Shown here piece by piece: positions 28,419 to 39,016 of a stretch of 64,000 bases of DNA. The DNA lies in contig NZ_CP059197.1 of NCBI RefSeq assembly GCF_014251735.1, positions 124,001 through 188,000 of the forward strand, given 5' to 3'. This stretch comes from Blattabacterium cuenoti. Its GTDB lineage: Bacteria > Bacteroidota > Bacteroidia > Flavobacteriales > Blattabacteriaceae. The notes under the pieces were generated by a model. That model worked only from the letters and a program-made list of their open reading frames with translations, was not told the origin of the DNA and searched no databases. The position numbers were made by a program, and so were the translations under genes. Positions within the stretch are counted from its first letter, which is position 1. Every line of letters starts with the position of its first letter.

Positions 28419-29351
28419 ATGAATCAAAAGGTACTCTTCTTTTCTACAAGAAGTGGATTAAGACTATCAGAGAGTATAGCTTATCATTATGGAAATTTTT
28501 TAGGAAAAGTTCGTTTTTTGGAATTTAGTGATGGAGAATATTCCCCTTTTTTTGAACAGTCTGTTCGTGGATCACGAGTATTTTTGATTGGATCTACTTT
28601 TCCTCCAGTGGATAATTTGATGGAATTACTTTTAATGTGTGATGCAGCACGAAGGGCTTCGGCTCATAATATTACACTTGTAATTCCATACTTTGGATGG
28701 GGAAGACAAGATCATAAAGATAAACCAAGAACTCCTATTGCTGCAAAACTTATAGCTAATTTAATGGTTGCATCAGGAGCTAATAGAGTAATGACCATGG
28801 ATTTACATGCAGATCAAATTCAGGGTTTTTTTGATATTCCTGTAGATCATTTATATGCATCTAGAATATTTATCAATTATATCAAAAAATTGAACCTAGA
28901 TCAATTAACCATCGCCTCTCCAGATATGGGAGGAGCAAAAAGAGCTAGAAGTTATGCAGGATATTTAGGAACAGATGTGGTGATCTGCTATAAAGAAAGA
29001 AAGAAGGCAAACGAAATAGAATTTATGAATCTTATTGGAAATGTCAAAGAAAAAAATATCATCCTCATAGATGATATGGTAGATACAGCAGGAACTTTAA
29101 CAGAAGCAGCTAGTCTAATTAAAAAACAGGGAGCGAAAAGTGTACGTGCTATAGCTACTCATCCTGTTTTATCAGGAAATTCATATGAAAGAATAATCAA
29201 ATCATCTCTTGAGGAATTAGTCGTCACGGATACCATTCCTCTCAAGAAAAATCATGAAAAAATCAAAGTATTATCTTGCGCTCCTCTTTTTGCAGAAGTG
29301 ATGCAATCGATTCATAATGACGAATCCATTAGTAATAAATTTATAATTTGA
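28419..29351 (+). CDS. prs: Ribose-phosphate pyrophosphokinase
   Basis: Makes PRPP, used by PurF and the OPRT half of UMP synthase in this window. The ATG at 28419 gives 310 residues, the family norm; a TTG 21 bases upstream is in frame but overlaps a promoter-like element. Seen: FSDGEYSPFFEQSVRG, YFGWGRQDHKDKPRTPIAAKL catalytic flexible-loop region, MTMDLHADQIQGFFDIPVDHL, and the PRPP-binding IILIDDMVDTAGT. rplY follows after 12 bases. Confidence 0.96.
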   Translation: MNQKVLFFSTRSGLRLSESIAYHYGNFLGKVRFLEFSDGEYSPFFEQSVRGSRVFLIGSTFPPVDNLMELLLMCDAARRASAHNITLVIPYFGWGRQDHKDKPRTPIAAKLIANLMVASGANRVMTMDLHADQIQGFFDIPVDHLYASRIFINYIKKLNLDQLTIASPDMGGAKRARSYAGYLGTDVVICYKERKKANEIEFMNLIGNVKEKNIILIDDMVDTAGTLTEAASLIKKQGAKSVRAIATHPVLSGNSYERIIKSSLEELVVTDTIPLKKNHEKIKVLSCAPLFAEVMQSIHNDESISNKFII

Positions 29352-29363
29352 TTTTATTTTAAT

Positions 29364-29999
29364 ATGCAATATGTAAATATATACGGTAAAAAAAGAAATA
29401 TTGGGAAAAAGTTTATTGAAACCATTCGACTTTCCGGAGAAATTCCTTGCATTTTATATGGAAAAAATATAAATATTCCATTTTCTACTTCCTTAGAAAC
29501 TTTTAAAAAGTTAGTATATACACCGGAAGTGTATTGGGTTTCTATTCAAATAGAAGGAGAATATAAAAATATCAAAGCCGTTAAAAAAGAAATTCAATTT
29601 GATCCTATTAGCGAAAAAATCTTGCATGCTGATTTTTGCAAAATAGAAGATTCTAAACCAATGACATTGGAAATTCCTATAAAAACTTTTGGAAGACCTA
29701 TTGGAGTTTCCAAAGGGGGAGAATTTTATTCTCCGATTAGAAAATTAAAAGTAAAAGCAATTCCTTCTCATTTTCCAGAATATATCAAATTAGATGTTCA
29801 ATATTTAGACATAGGAGATCGAATAACGGTAAAAGATCTATTAAAAAAGGAATATAACATCTTACATCCTTTAAATACTCTGGTAGCTAGAGTAAAACCT
29901 TCTCGTATTGTTTCTACTACTACTGATCATGTTGTGAAAAGCTCTCAAGACGAAAAAAAAGACCTTAAAGCTAAAGAAGATAAAAAAATTAAAAAATAA
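29364..29999 (+). CDS. rplY: 50S ribosomal protein L25 / Ctc family
   Basis: A 211-residue two-domain form: an N-terminal 5S rRNA-binding L25 domain (about 1-90, with GEIPCILYGKN) and the C-terminal Ctc domain (about 95-180), followed by a Lys/Asp/Glu-rich tail. Bacteroidetes use this long form. It is co-directional with prs, an adjacency common in bacteria. Confidence 0.94.
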   Translation: MQYVNIYGKKRNIGKKFIETIRLSGEIPCILYGKNINIPFSTSLETFKKLVYTPEVYWVSIQIEGEYKNIKAVKKEIQFDPISEKILHADFCKIEDSKPMTLEIPIKTFGRPIGVSKGGEFYSPIRKLKVKAIPSHFPEYIKLDVQYLDIGDRITVKDLLKKEYNILHPLNTLVARVKPSRIVSTTTDHVVKSSQDEKKDLKAKEDKKIKK

Positions 30000-30003
30000 T
30001 CAA

Positions 30004-30453
30004 GTGAACGATCGTTATTTTATGAAAATTGCTTTAGAGGAGGCTTTAATAGCTTTTCACAAAGATGAAGTCCCCATAGGAGCTGCAATAACATATGAAA
30101 ATATAGTCATAGCTAGAGCACATAATTTAACTGAAACATTAAGTGATATTACTGCACATGCAGAAATGTTAGTCATCAACTTAGCTTCTGATTATTTAGG
30201 AAAGAAATATATACAAGAATGCACTTTATATGTGACTATGGAACCCTGTATTATGTGTGCTGGAGCTTTATTTTTTTCTCAAATAGGAAGAGTAGTATGT
30301 GGAACTCTCAATTATAAAAGAGGTTTTTTATATACGGGAATTAAATTGCATCCTAAAACAAAATTTTTATCTGGAATAATGAAAAATCAATGTAAGAATC
30401 TTTTACAGGAGTTCTTCTTCTTCAAAAGAAAAAGAATTTTTAAAATTAAATGA
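30004..30453 (+). CDS. tadA: tRNA-specific adenosine deaminase
   Basis: A 149-residue zinc deaminase converting A34 to inosine in tRNA-Arg(ACG). The GTG at 30004 gives the family start (NDRYFMKIALEEALIAF). Zinc motif: TAHAEMLVIN (His, catalytic Glu) and EPCIMCAGALFFSQIGRVVCG (two Cys), characteristic of TadA rather than the dCMP deaminase. It follows rplY after four bases and overlaps the end of the convergent dedA gene by eight bases. Confidence 0.95.
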   Translation: MNDRYFMKIALEEALIAFHKDEVPIGAAITYENIVIARAHNLTETLSDITAHAEMLVINLASDYLGKKYIQECTLYVTMEPCIMCAGALFFSQIGRVVCGTLNYKRGFLYTGIKLHPKTKFLSGIMKNQCKNLLQEFFFFKRKRIFKIK

Positions 30454-31105
30454 GAACTTTTTTCTTCTTGCTGATTCTAAGTTTTATAATGATAGGGAAT
30501 GTTGTCATTAAAACAATGAGTAATACGATCCATTCCAAGTGGTTTTTAAGCTCTGGAAACCTTTTGTCTAGATAGTGGCCAGCTAACATGATAGAAAAAG
30601 TCCAAGCGAGTGCTCCTATAATATTATAGATCATAAATTTTTTAAAATCAACACGAATTGCACCTGCTACAATGGGTGCAAAAGTTCGAAGCATTGGAAG
30701 AAAACGGCTCATAATAAGTGCTGTTGTTTTATATTTGTTATAAAACAATTTGGCTATAATAAGATGTTTTTTCTTAAAAAGAAAGGTATCTTTTTTTTTA
30801 TATAATAAATTTCCGGATTTATACCCTAACCAATACCCCAGCATATTTCCAAGAATAGCTACTCCTGCTACAATTAAAATTATTACAAAAAATGGGACAT
30901 TATAAAAATTTCTGCATAAATCTTTTCCAAAAATTCCGGCAGTAAATAATAAAGAATCTCCTGGTAAGAAAAAACCAATAAAAAAACCCGTCTCTGCAAA
31001 AACAATTGCCAAAAGAATAAACAAAGCGGTATTTCCAAAATAGAAAAAAATCCATCTAGGATTGAACAAATGCTGAAAAAAATCCCAAAAATCTGACATT
31101 TTCAA
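30446..31105 (-). CDS. DedA family membrane protein
   Basis: A 219-residue inner-membrane protein of the DedA/VTT superfamily. Several hydrophobic segments surround the conserved F-x-P-G-D-S-L-L element (FFLPGDSLLFTAG), GYWLGYKSG, and the SRFLPMLRTFAPIVAG re-entrant region with its conserved Arg and Pro. DedA proteins are implicated in lipid-carrier flipping and membrane homeostasis; the substrate here is unknown. Confidence 0.93.
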   Translation of the reverse strand: MKMSDFWDFFQHLFNPRWIFFYFGNTALFILLAIVFAETGFFIGFFLPGDSLLFTAGIFGKDLCRNFYNVPFFVIILIVAGVAILGNMLGYWLGYKSGNLLYKKKDTFLFKKKHLIIAKLFYNKYKTTALIMSRFLPMLRTFAPIVAGAIRVDFKKFMIYNIIGALAWTFSIMLAGHYLDKRFPELKNHLEWIVLLIVLMTTFPIIIKLRISKKKKVLI

Positions 31106-31227
31106 TAACGAATATGATTTTATTTCAAGAAAAGTAAAGTTAAATATTTCCGTTTTTTATTAGGAATATTCTCAAAATATAGGTTGAAAATATTTATTTT
31201 TACAGATATCAATGTGAATATTTATTT

Positions 31228-31347
31228 ATGGAGTACTTGTTCAAAGTTATTAATATTTTAGGATGGGGACCAAATATATTTTTCTTAATAGTTTTTTTAC
31301 TCTTTTTAATTTTTTGGTTATCCAAAATATTTTATTTTATTGATTAA
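31228..31347 (+). CDS. Small single-pass membrane protein (39 residues)
   Basis: The ATG at 31228 opens 39 codons (MEYLFKVINILGWGPN..., ending FYFID) with one strongly hydrophobic segment at about 16-36 flanked by two Trp. It lies 32 bases before aroB on the same strand, and the rest of the 274-base gap has no gene. Short proteins with a terminal W-x-x-N...W pattern occur in Flavobacteriia, but I cannot name this one with confidence. Chance open frames of this length do occur in such DNA, though the membrane pattern is coherent. Confidence 0.5.
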   Translation: MEYLFKVINILGWGPNIFFLIVFLLFLIFWLSKIFYFID

Positions 31348-31379
31348 TTTAATTAAGTTAAGGGTTAAAAAACACACGT

Positions 31380-32456
31380 ATGTTGTTGTATGATAAGAAA
31401 AAAATTTTTTATTTTAATGAAGAAGGCTATAAGATGTTGGAAAATTATCTACTTGATCAGGTGGATTCCACAATAAATACATTTATTTTAGTAGATCATT
31501 ATACCAATATTCATTGTCTTCCCCGCCTCATTTCTCATGTGAAAATTTTAGAAAAATCTAATATAATTCAAATTAAACCAGGAGAAGAGGAAAAAAATAT
31601 TTATACCTGCATTCAAATATGGAAAAATCTAGAGAAGTTTAAGGCTAATAGAAATAGTTTAATTATTAATTTAGGAGGAGGAGTAATTACAGATATAGGA
31701 GGATTTGTAGCATCTGTATTTAAAAGAGGAGTTCGTTTTATTAATATTCCTACCACATTGTTAGGAATGGTAGACGCATCTATAGGATATAAAACAGGAG
31801 TTAATTTAGAATCCATTAAAAATGAAATAGGCTCTTTTTATTCTCCAGAATTTTTAATTATTGATCCTTATTTTTTAAAAACTCTTCCTGAAAAGGAATT
31901 TATTTCAGGAAAAGCTGAAATGTTTAAACATGGATTGATTGCAGATGAAAAATTTTGGATAGAGATGAAAACATCGACCATGGATGATTATAGGAAATCT
32001 TATTATCAATGGGGCGATTTAATCCATAAATCCATATTAATAAAAAATAAAATCGTCGAGAAAGACCCTAAAGAAAAAGGGTTAAGAAAAATTCTGAATT
32101 TTGGACACACTATTGGTCATGCATTGGAAAGCTATTTTATGAATTATAAAAAAGGAAAACTTATACATGGTGTAGCTATAGCTATGGGGATGGTCTATGA
32201 ATCATGGTTATCATATAAAGTGAATGGATTGTCTATGAATAGTTATCAAGAAATAAAATCCATTCTTTCTGAATTATATCCTATACAACAAAACATATCA
32301 GATTTAGAAATGGATAAAATATTCTCTATCATGGAACATGATAAAAAAAACGATAGGAATAAAATTCAATTTTCCTTATTAAAAAAAATAGGGACTTGTT
32401 CGTACAATTGTCATGTCCCGAATTTATTAATCAAAGAAAGTTTTTTACAAATTTAA
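31380..32456 (+). CDS. aroB: 3-dehydroquinate synthase
   Basis: A 358-residue shikimate pathway enzyme (second step). NAD-binding and metal motifs are seen: LIINLGGGVITDIGGFVASVFKRG near residue 95, IPTTLLGMVDASIGYKTGVN, the zinc ligands in GKAEMFKHGLI (Glu) and NFGHTIGHALE (His), and HGVAIAMGM (His). It supports aromatic amino acid supply to the host. Confidence 0.97.
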   Translation: MLLYDKKKIFYFNEEGYKMLENYLLDQVDSTINTFILVDHYTNIHCLPRLISHVKILEKSNIIQIKPGEEEKNIYTCIQIWKNLEKFKANRNSLIINLGGGVITDIGGFVASVFKRGVRFINIPTTLLGMVDASIGYKTGVNLESIKNEIGSFYSPEFLIIDPYFLKTLPEKEFISGKAEMFKHGLIADEKFWIEMKTSTMDDYRKSYYQWGDLIHKSILIKNKIVEKDPKEKGLRKILNFGHTIGHALESYFMNYKKGKLIHGVAIAMGMVYESWLSYKVNGLSMNSYQEIKSILSELYPIQQNISDLEMDKIFSIMEHDKKNDRNKIQFSLLKKIGTCSYNCHVPNLLIKESFLQI

Positions 32457-32547
32457 TAAAGGATTCAATCTTTTATGAATTCATTCATATTCTTTTTTTT
32501 TAAAAAAATATGTACTTTATCCTAATAAATACCATAATGTTTATAAA

Positions 32548-35010
32548 ATGAATGAAGGAGAAAAATTAATTCCTATCAATATTGAAGATGAAATGAAATC
32601 ATCTTACATAGATTACTCTATGTCTGTTATCGTATCCAGAGCTCTTCCTGATGCTAGAGATGGTTTAAAACCTGTACATCGTAGAGTCCTGTATGGGATG
32701 TATCAATTAGGAATTTTTTCTAATAATCCTTATAAAAAATCGGCTCGTATTGTTGGAGAAGTATTAGGAAAGTATCATCCACATGGAGACATTTCTGTTT
32801 ATGATACCATGGTTCGTATGGCACAAAAATGGACTCTTCGTTATCCATTGATAGATGGACAAGGAAATTTTGGTTCATTAGATGCAGATCCACCTGCGGC
32901 AATGCGTTATACAGAAGTGCGAATGAAAAAAATGTCTGAAGAGATGTTATTGGACATCAAAAAAGAAACAGTAGATATGCAACTGAATTTTGATGATTCG
33001 ATAGAAGAACCTACAGTTTTACCTACAAGAATTCCGAATCTTTTGATTAATGGATCTTCTGGAATTGCTGTGGGGATGGCGACAAACATTCCTCCTCATA
33101 ATTTAAAAGAAACTATAAAGGCTATTTGCGCTTATATTGATAACAATCAAATATCTGTAGAACAGATAATGGAATATATTAAAGCCCCAGATTTTCCTAC
33201 GGGTGGAATTATTTATGGATATGATGGAGTCAAGAAAGCTTTTTCGACTGGAAGAGGACGTATTGTGTTACGTGCCAAAGTTCATTTGGAAGAAATTCAG
33301 GGAAGACAATGTATTATTGTAGATGAAATCCCCTATCAAGTAAATAAAGCAGAAATGATCACTAGAACTGTAGAATTAATGAAAGAAGGAAAAATGGAAG
33401 GAATTTATCAGATTCGCGATGAATCTGATAGAAATGGGTTACGGATCGTATATATGCTTAAACAGAACACGAATCCTCATATATTATTGAATAATTTATT
33501 CAAATATACATCTTTGCAAACTTATTTTAATGTAAATAACATTGCTTTAGTTAAAGGAAAGCCAGTTCAATTAAATATTAAAGATTTTATCCAACATTTT
33601 GTAGACCATCGACAGGATGTTATCATTCGTCGAACTCAATACGAATTGAAAAAATGTCAAGACCGTGTTCACATTTTAACAGGTTTTCTAACTATATTAG
33701 ATCATTTAGATAAAATGATTGAATTGATCAAAGAATCCAAAGATCAGCATGATGCTTCTAATCGATTAATCAAAAATTTTAAGCTATCTGAAAATCAATC
33801 TAAATCCATTTTAGATATGCGTTTACAAAATCTGACATCTTTGGAATTAAAAAAAATAAAAAAAGAATATGAAGAATTAGTAAAAAATATAGCATATTTA
33901 AAAAATGTGTTAATGCAACATTCTATACGAATGCAAATTATCAAAAAAGAACTTTTAGATATTCAAGATAAATATCAAGATAAACGAAGAACGCAAATAG
34001 ATTACTTGGGAAATGAAGTGCACATAGAAGATCTTATTGAAGATGAACAGGTTGTTCTTACTGTTTCTCATGCAGGATATATTAAAAGAACTTCTTTATC
34101 CGAATACAAACGTCAAGGAAGAGGAGGTATAGGAAATAGAGGAGCTTCTGCTAGAGAGTCGGATTTTTTCAAACATCTTCTCATCGCTACCAATCATCAA
34201 TATTTGCTTTTTTTTACAGAAAAAGGGAAATGTTTTTGGTTAAGAGTTTATGAAATTCCAGAGGGCTCCAAAATCTCTAAAGGAAGGGCTATCCAAAATA
34301 TGATTCATTTACAACCAGATGATAAAGTAAATGCATACATATTAACTGGAGATCTGACAAATAAGAAGTATGTACAAAATCATTACGTGATGATGGTTAC
34401 TCAAAAAGGAATTATTAAAAAAACTTCTTTAGAAAACTATTCACGTCCTAGAAAAGATGGAATTAATGCTATTGTGATTCGTAAAGGAGATTCTTTATTA
34501 GAAGCTATCTTAACTAAGGGAAATAGTCATGTTTTTCTTGCTGTAAGAAGTGGAAAAATAATTCGTTTTTCAGAAAAAAAAGTTCGTGTTACTGGAAGAA
34601 ATTCTTCTGGAGTAAGAGGAATTAATTTATCCATTTCAGAGGATGCTGTAATTGGAATGATATGTGTAGAAGAAGGACATGAAAATGAAAAAGGACATTT
34701 ATTAGTTGTTTCGGAAAAAGGATTTGGAAAAAGAACTAATCTAAAAGATTATCGTATCACAAATCGTGGAGGAAAAGGAATAAAAACAATAAATATCACT
34801 CATAAAACAGGTAGTTTAATTTCTATAAAACATGTCACGAATCAAGACGATCTAATGATCATTAAAAAATCCGGAATAATTATCCGTATTTCTGTATCGG
34901 ATATACGAGTGATGGGAAGGGATACACAAGGGGTAAGGTTAATTAACCTAAAAGAAAAAGACGAAATTGCAGATGTTGAAAAAGTTAGTCAGACAATGGA
35001 TTTTCATTAA
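32548..35010 (+). CDS. gyrA: DNA gyrase subunit A
   Basis: An 820-residue topoisomerase II subunit. The catalytic tyrosine lies near residue 122 in [10 protein letters not shown]; the quinolone-region helix [18 protein letters not shown] precedes it. The C-terminal half is the DNA-wrapping beta-pinwheel, with the GyrA-box-like [13 protein letters not shown] near 530 that marks gyrase rather than ParC. The last 26 bases overlap the end of the convergent protease gene. Confidence 0.97.
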   Translation: MNEGEKLIPINIEDEMKSSYIDYSMSVIVSRALPDARDGLKPVHRRVLYGMYQLGIFSNNPYKKSARIVGEVLGKYHPHGDISVYDTMVRMAQKWTLRYPLIDGQGNFGSLDADPPAAMRYTEVRMKKMSEEMLLDIKKETVDMQLNFDDSIEEPTVLPTRIPNLLINGSSGIAVGMATNIPPHNLKETIKAICAYIDNNQISVEQIMEYIKAPDFPTGGIIYGYDGVKKAFSTGRGRIVLRAKVHLEEIQGRQCIIVDEIPYQVNKAEMITRTVELMKEGKMEGIYQIRDESDRNGLRIVYMLKQNTNPHILLNNLFKYTSLQTYFNVNNIALVKGKPVQLNIKDFIQHFVDHRQDVIIRRTQYELKKCQDRVHILTGFLTILDHLDKMIELIKESKDQHDASNRLIKNFKLSENQSKSILDMRLQNLTSLELKKIKKEYEELVKNIAYLKNVLMQHSIRMQIIKKELLDIQDKYQDKRRTQIDYLGNEVHIEDLIEDEQVVLTVSHAGYIKRTSLSEYKRQGRGGIGNRGASARESDFFKHLLIATNHQYLLFFTEKGKCFWLRVYEIPEGSKISKGRAIQNMIHLQPDDKVNAYILTGDLTNKKYVQNHYVMMVTQKGIIKKTSLENYSRPRKDGINAIVIRKGDSLLEAILTKGNSHVFLAVRSGKIIRFSEKKVRVTGRNSSGVRGINLSISEDAVIGMICVEEGHENEKGHLLVVSEKGFGKRTNLKDYRITNRGGKGIKTINITHKTGSLISIKHVTNQDDLMIIKKSGIIIRISVSDIRVMGRDTQGVRLINLKEKDEIADVEKVSQTMDFH

Positions 35011-37078
35011 AATCTCGTAAAATATTTACACATTCTGCTATATAAAAATCTTTCAACAGATTTTTTTTCCATTCTTTGTCCAGTTTTGAGATAATTTTGT
35101 AAGAATGAGGATGAGTATTTAACTCATACACATTCAAGTAATTTTTTAATGCTTGAAAATTTGCATTTATTTTTTGTATTTTGAAATTTTCATCCCAAAA
35201 ATCTTTCCAATTTAGAGGAATATATTTTTTATTCAAAAAATTTTTTTCTAATAATTGTATAGTTTGATATATGGTCATCATATCCTGATATTTTTTCAAA
35301 CGATTGATACTTTTCAACTTTATTTTTTCCAAATCTATTTTTTCTTTCCATGGTTGGTAAGAAATAGAATCAATACGATCCCATATCATAGAATTTGGTT
35401 GATCTTTTTCCATTCCTCTAACTAAGCAAGAAATATTAGTTGGGATAACTATGTCTGGATTGACGCCCTTTAATTGAGTAGAACTACCATTCACACGATA
35501 AAATTTATTCATAGTGAATTTTAAGGCTCCCAATTCTTTTTTAGAAAAAAGAAATCTATTTAATGGATAAAAGGTTTGAACTGTTCCTTTTCCATATGTT
35601 TGATAGCTACCAACAATAATTCCTCTTTTATAATCTGCTATAGACGCCGCAAGAATTTCTGAAGCGGATGCTGATAGTTCATTAACTAAAATAACAAGGG
35701 GACCTTTCCAAAGCAGCTCATTATTTTTATTTTTTAGTATTTTCTTTCTTCCAGAAGAAAGACCTACTTGTACTATAGGAACTTTACCCAAAAAGAAACC
35801 AGCAATTTCTATAACATTTTCTAATGAGCCTCCTCCATTATTTCTGATATCTATAATCAAACCTTTGATTTTTTCTTTTTTTAGCTCTTGAATAATTTTT
35901 TTCATATCTTTAGCCGCATTTCTTCCGTTTTTATTTTCCGGATTAAAATAAAATTCTGGTAATAATATCAAGCCATATTTATTATTATTATCCAATAATG
36001 TGACACTTTTTGCAAAAATTTCTTTTTTTTCAATAATATCCCGAATGAGGATGACTTCTTTTATCGAACCATCTTTTTTTTGAATTGTTAATTTTACTTT
36101 ACTTCCTTTTTTTCCTCTTATAAGACGAATGGAATTTTCTAATAACATTCCTATAATATTTTTTGATTCTGAATTTATATCTTTTGCAACTCTAATAATT
36201 TTATCTCCTACTTCTATTTTTTTACTCTTCCATGCTGGTCCACCAACAATGAGTTTTACAATGGTCGCATAACCATTTTTATCTTGCAATTCAACCCCTA
36301 TTCCTTCTGTTTTTCCAGATATATTTAAATCAAAATCCTCCTTTTCTTTAGGAGAAAAATAGTTAGTATGAGGATCATATTGCGAGGTAATAGTATTTAC
36401 GTACATGGAAAACCAGTCTGTTTTTCTTTTCATTTTTAATTTCCTAAAATATTCTTGCATATATTCCTCTACCTTTTTTCTTGCTTGTTTTTCCTGGTTC
36501 ATCCATCTAATATTTTTTTTTGGATATTTCCAAATACTTTCTTGTGTATTTTCTGGAGCAACTATTTCCATCAAAGTCAAATATTTTAGATATTTTCTCC
36601 ATTCTTCTATCCATTCATTTTTATTTCTAGGATAATAAATTTTCTGTTCTCCAGGAACATATACTTCTTTTTTATGAAAATTGAAAGGTGTTTTTAAAAT
36701 ATTAAAACAGATATTTTCTACTTCTTTTATTCTTTGATAAAAACGTTTCATTGTAATGTTAAAAAAAGTGGGATCTCCATGAATCCAAGATTCGTCTAGT
36801 TTTTCTCTATAAGAAGAAATATCTTCTAAATCTTTTTGCAGGAAAAAACGTTTTTGTAAATCTAAATTTGTAAAATATTGCTTATATACTTTTTGTGAAA
36901 ATTCATTATTAATTTTAATAGGGTTAGGATGTAAAAAATAGAGTGTTTTGTATATGGTTCTTAATATGAGACGATGTGTTTCTTCTTCTCCTTGTGGAGA
37001 ACAGAAACTTAATAAAAAAGTAAAAATAAAACCAATGATTATATACTTAAAATTTTTAGATTTTGAATCTACGATCAT
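34985..37078 (-). CDS. prc: C-terminal processing (tail-specific) protease, S41 family
   Basis: A 697-residue exported protease. It has an N-terminal membrane/signal segment (about 12-27), an N-terminal domain to about 235, a PDZ domain ([25 protein letters not shown] onwards, about 255-345) and the S41 core with substrate-binding [17 protein letters not shown], the nucleophile Ser in [14 protein letters not shown] and the general-base Lys in [11 protein letters not shown]-terminal DUF3340-like region follows, as in E. coli Prc. It likely degrades or trims periplasmic proteins. Confidence 0.94.
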   Translation of the reverse strand: MIVDSKSKNFKYIIIGFIFTFLLSFCSPQGEEETHRLILRTIYKTLYFLHPNPIKINNEFSQKVYKQYFTNLDLQKRFFLQKDLEDISSYREKLDESWIHGDPTFFNITMKRFYQRIKEVENICFNILKTPFNFHKKEVYVPGEQKIYYPRNKNEWIEEWRKYLKYLTLMEIVAPENTQESIWKYPKKNIRWMNQEKQARKKVEEYMQEYFRKLKMKRKTDWFSMYVNTITSQYDPHTNYFSPKEKEDFDLNISGKTEGIGVELQDKNGYATIVKLIVGGPAWKSKKIEVGDKIIRVAKDINSESKNIIGMLLENSIRLIRGKKGSKVKLTIQKKDGSIKEVILIRDIIEKKEIFAKSVTLLDNNNKYGLILLPEFYFNPENKNGRNAAKDMKKIIQELKKEKIKGLIIDIRNNGGGSLENVIEIAGFFLGKVPIVQVGLSSGRKKILKNKNNELLWKGPLVILVNELSASASEILAASIADYKRGIIVGSYQTYGKGTVQTFYPLNRFLFSKKELGALKFTMNKFYRVNGSSTQLKGVNPDIVIPTNISCLVRGMEKDQPNSMIWDRIDSISYQPWKEKIDLEKIKLKSINRLKKYQDMMTIYQTIQLLEKNFLNKKYIPLNWKDFWDENFKIQKINANFQALKNYLNVYELNTHPHSYKIISKLDKEWKKNLLKDFYIAECVNILRDFNENPLSD

Positions 37079-37095
37079 ACTAATGCAATAAATAA

Positions 37096-37103
37096 CAAAA
37101 TTA
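37096..37103 (-). promoter_or_regulatory. Candidate -7 element for prc
   Basis: The minus strand reads TAATTTTG, matching TAnnTTTG, 18 bases before the protease ATG. Confidence 0.3.
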
Positions 37104-37129
37104 CAAATATCTAGATCCTTTATGAAAAA

Positions 37130-37939
37130 ATGAAAAACAAGCCAATTATTTTAGTAACAAATGATGATGGGATTATAGCTCCTGGAATTCGAGCTCTTGT
37201 TCATACGATGAATTCTTTAGGAGATGTATATGTGGTAGCTCCAAATAAACCTAAATCTGGAATAGGACATGCGATAACTATGGATACAGTTGTGTATTGT
37301 GATTCAGTGAAGATTGACAAAGGAATCCAAAAAGAATGGGAATGTTCAGGAACTCCTGTCGACTGTGTTAAATTAGCAATCAATCATATTCTTCCAAGGA
37401 AACCGGATATCTGTGTATCTGGAATTAATCATGGATCCAATTCTTCCATAAACATTATGTATTCCGGAACAATTTCTGCGGTGATAGAAGCTGGAATAGA
37501 AGGTATTCCATCTGTTGGTTTTTCTCTTTTAGATTTTGATTTGGATGCAGATTTTGAACCATCAAAAAAATATGTATGGAAAATTGTAAAAAAAATTCTT
37601 CATAATCCTATGGAAAAAGGAATCATTAGTCTCAATGTGAATATTCCAAAATTGAGAAAAGAAGAAATTAGAGGAATTAAAATATGCAGACAGGCAGAAG
37701 CTAAATGGAAAGAAAGTTTTGATCAACGTTATAATCCAAAAGGAAGAGCATATTATTGGTTAGTAGGAGATTTTGTGAATTTTGATAAAGAATCAGATAC
37801 GGATGAATGGGCTTTAAAAAATGGATACGTTTCTATCGTTCCTATTAAATTTGATTTAACAGATTATTCAACTTTAAATATTTTAAGATCTTGGAATTTC
37901 ATATTATTCATTTTTTTTTGGAAATATTGCTTATTTTGA
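37130..37939 (+). CDS. surE: 5'/3'-nucleotidase SurE
   Basis: A 269-residue metal-dependent nucleoside monophosphatase. The acidic metal site is VTNDDGIIAPGI at the start, with a YSGTISAVIEAGIEGIPSVGFSL core and the SGINHGSNSSINIMYSG segment. The family normally ends soon after the D-L-T-D-Y...W region; here a hydrophobic tail of about 12 residues (ILFIFFWKYCLF) follows, suggesting loss of the original stop. ruvB begins 19 bases later. Confidence 0.94.
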   Translation: MKNKPIILVTNDDGIIAPGIRALVHTMNSLGDVYVVAPNKPKSGIGHAITMDTVVYCDSVKIDKGIQKEWECSGTPVDCVKLAINHILPRKPDICVSGINHGSNSSINIMYSGTISAVIEAGIEGIPSVGFSLLDFDLDADFEPSKKYVWKIVKKILHNPMEKGIISLNVNIPKLRKEEIRGIKICRQAEAKWKESFDQRYNPKGRAYYWLVGDFVNFDKESDTDEWALKNGYVSIVPIKFDLTDYSTLNILRSWNFILFIFFWKYCLF

Positions 37940-37958
37940 AAAAAAAACTTTATAAATC

Positions 37959-38924
37959 GTGTCATCTATTGTAGAAGGAATTTTGAATCCAAAAAAATTT
38001 CAAGATTTTGTTGGGCAACAGGACATCTTAGACAATTTAAAAATTTTTATTCAAGCTGCAAAAAAAAGAAAAGAATCTTTGGATCATATTCTATTTCATG
38101 GACCTCCAGGATTAGGAAAAACAACATTAGCTCATATAGTAGCCAATGAGTTAGGTGTTAAAATTACTGTCACTTCAGGATCCGTTTTAGATAAACCAGG
38201 GGATTTAGCAGGTTTACTCATTCATTTAAATTCAAATGATGTTCTATTTATTGATGAAATTCATCGTCTATCACCTATAGTGGAAGAATATTTATATTCT
38301 GCCATGGAAAATTATAAAATCGATATTATAATTGATTCCGGATCCAATGCCAGATCACTTCAAATTGATTTATCTCCTTTTACTTTAATAGGAGCCACTA
38401 CAAGATCTGGATTATTAACAGCTCCTATGCGTTCTAGGTTTGGAATCAATGGGCGGTTAACCTATTATAGAAAAGAATTATTAAAAAACATTGTAACCAG
38501 GAGAGCAAAAACATTAAACATTCCAATAACCGAAGAAGCATCTTATGAAATTGCTAATCGAAGTAGAGGAACTCCACGCATAGCTAATGCTCTACTTCGT
38601 AGAGTTCGTGATTTCGCTCAAATAAAAGGAAACGGGACCATAGATATTCATATTTGTGATTTAGGATTACAAGCACTTAATGTGGATAAACATGGATTAG
38701 ACGAAATGGATAATAGAATCCTTATATCTATTATAGATCATTTTAAAGGAGGTCCTGTGGGAATAAATACAATAGCAACTGCTGTCAATGAAAATACTGA
38801 TACTATAGAAGAAGTTTATGAACCTTTTCTCATTCAAGAAGGATATTTAGTAAGAACACCTAGAGGAAGAAAAGCAACATTATTAGCTTATGAACATCTT
38901 AAACGAGATTATGAAAAAAGATAA
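37959..38924 (+). CDS. ruvB: Holliday junction branch migration ATPase RuvB
   Basis: A 321-residue AAA+ motor of the RuvABC resolvasome. Start is GTG at 37959. Walker A is [12 protein letters not shown] near residue 48, Walker B is [10 protein letters not shown], sensor 1 is GATTRSG, the arginine finger lies in APMRSRFG, and the winged helix ends in PRGRKAT. Retention of ruvB beside rmuC and a RecB-like helicase shows that some recombination capacity remains. Confidence 0.97.
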   Translation: MSSIVEGILNPKKFQDFVGQQDILDNLKIFIQAAKKRKESLDHILFHGPPGLGKTTLAHIVANELGVKITVTSGSVLDKPGDLAGLLIHLNSNDVLFIDEIHRLSPIVEEYLYSAMENYKIDIIIDSGSNARSLQIDLSPFTLIGATTRSGLLTAPMRSRFGINGRLTYYRKELLKNIVTRRAKTLNIPITEEASYEIANRSRGTPRIANALLRRVRDFAQIKGNGTIDIHICDLGLQALNVDKHGLDEMDNRILISIIDHFKGGPVGINTIATAVNENTDTIEEVYEPFLIQEGYLVRTPRGRKATLLAYEHLKRDYEKR

Positions 38925-38981
38925 ATGGCATTAAATTGAATTGATAGATTTGTATTTTTATCTATTTATAATAAATAAAAA

Positions 38982-38996
38982 TTAACTTTGCCAAAA
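38982..38996 (+). promoter_or_regulatory. Candidate promoter element of the purine cluster
   Basis: TTAACTTTGCCAAAA begins 35 bases before the purA ATG and includes TAACTTTG (38983-38990), an exact TAnnTTTG match. It is shared, with one change, with the pyrEF upstream region at 13483. Confidence 0.4.
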
Positions 38997-39016
38997 GTAT
39001 CAAATTATCAAATATC

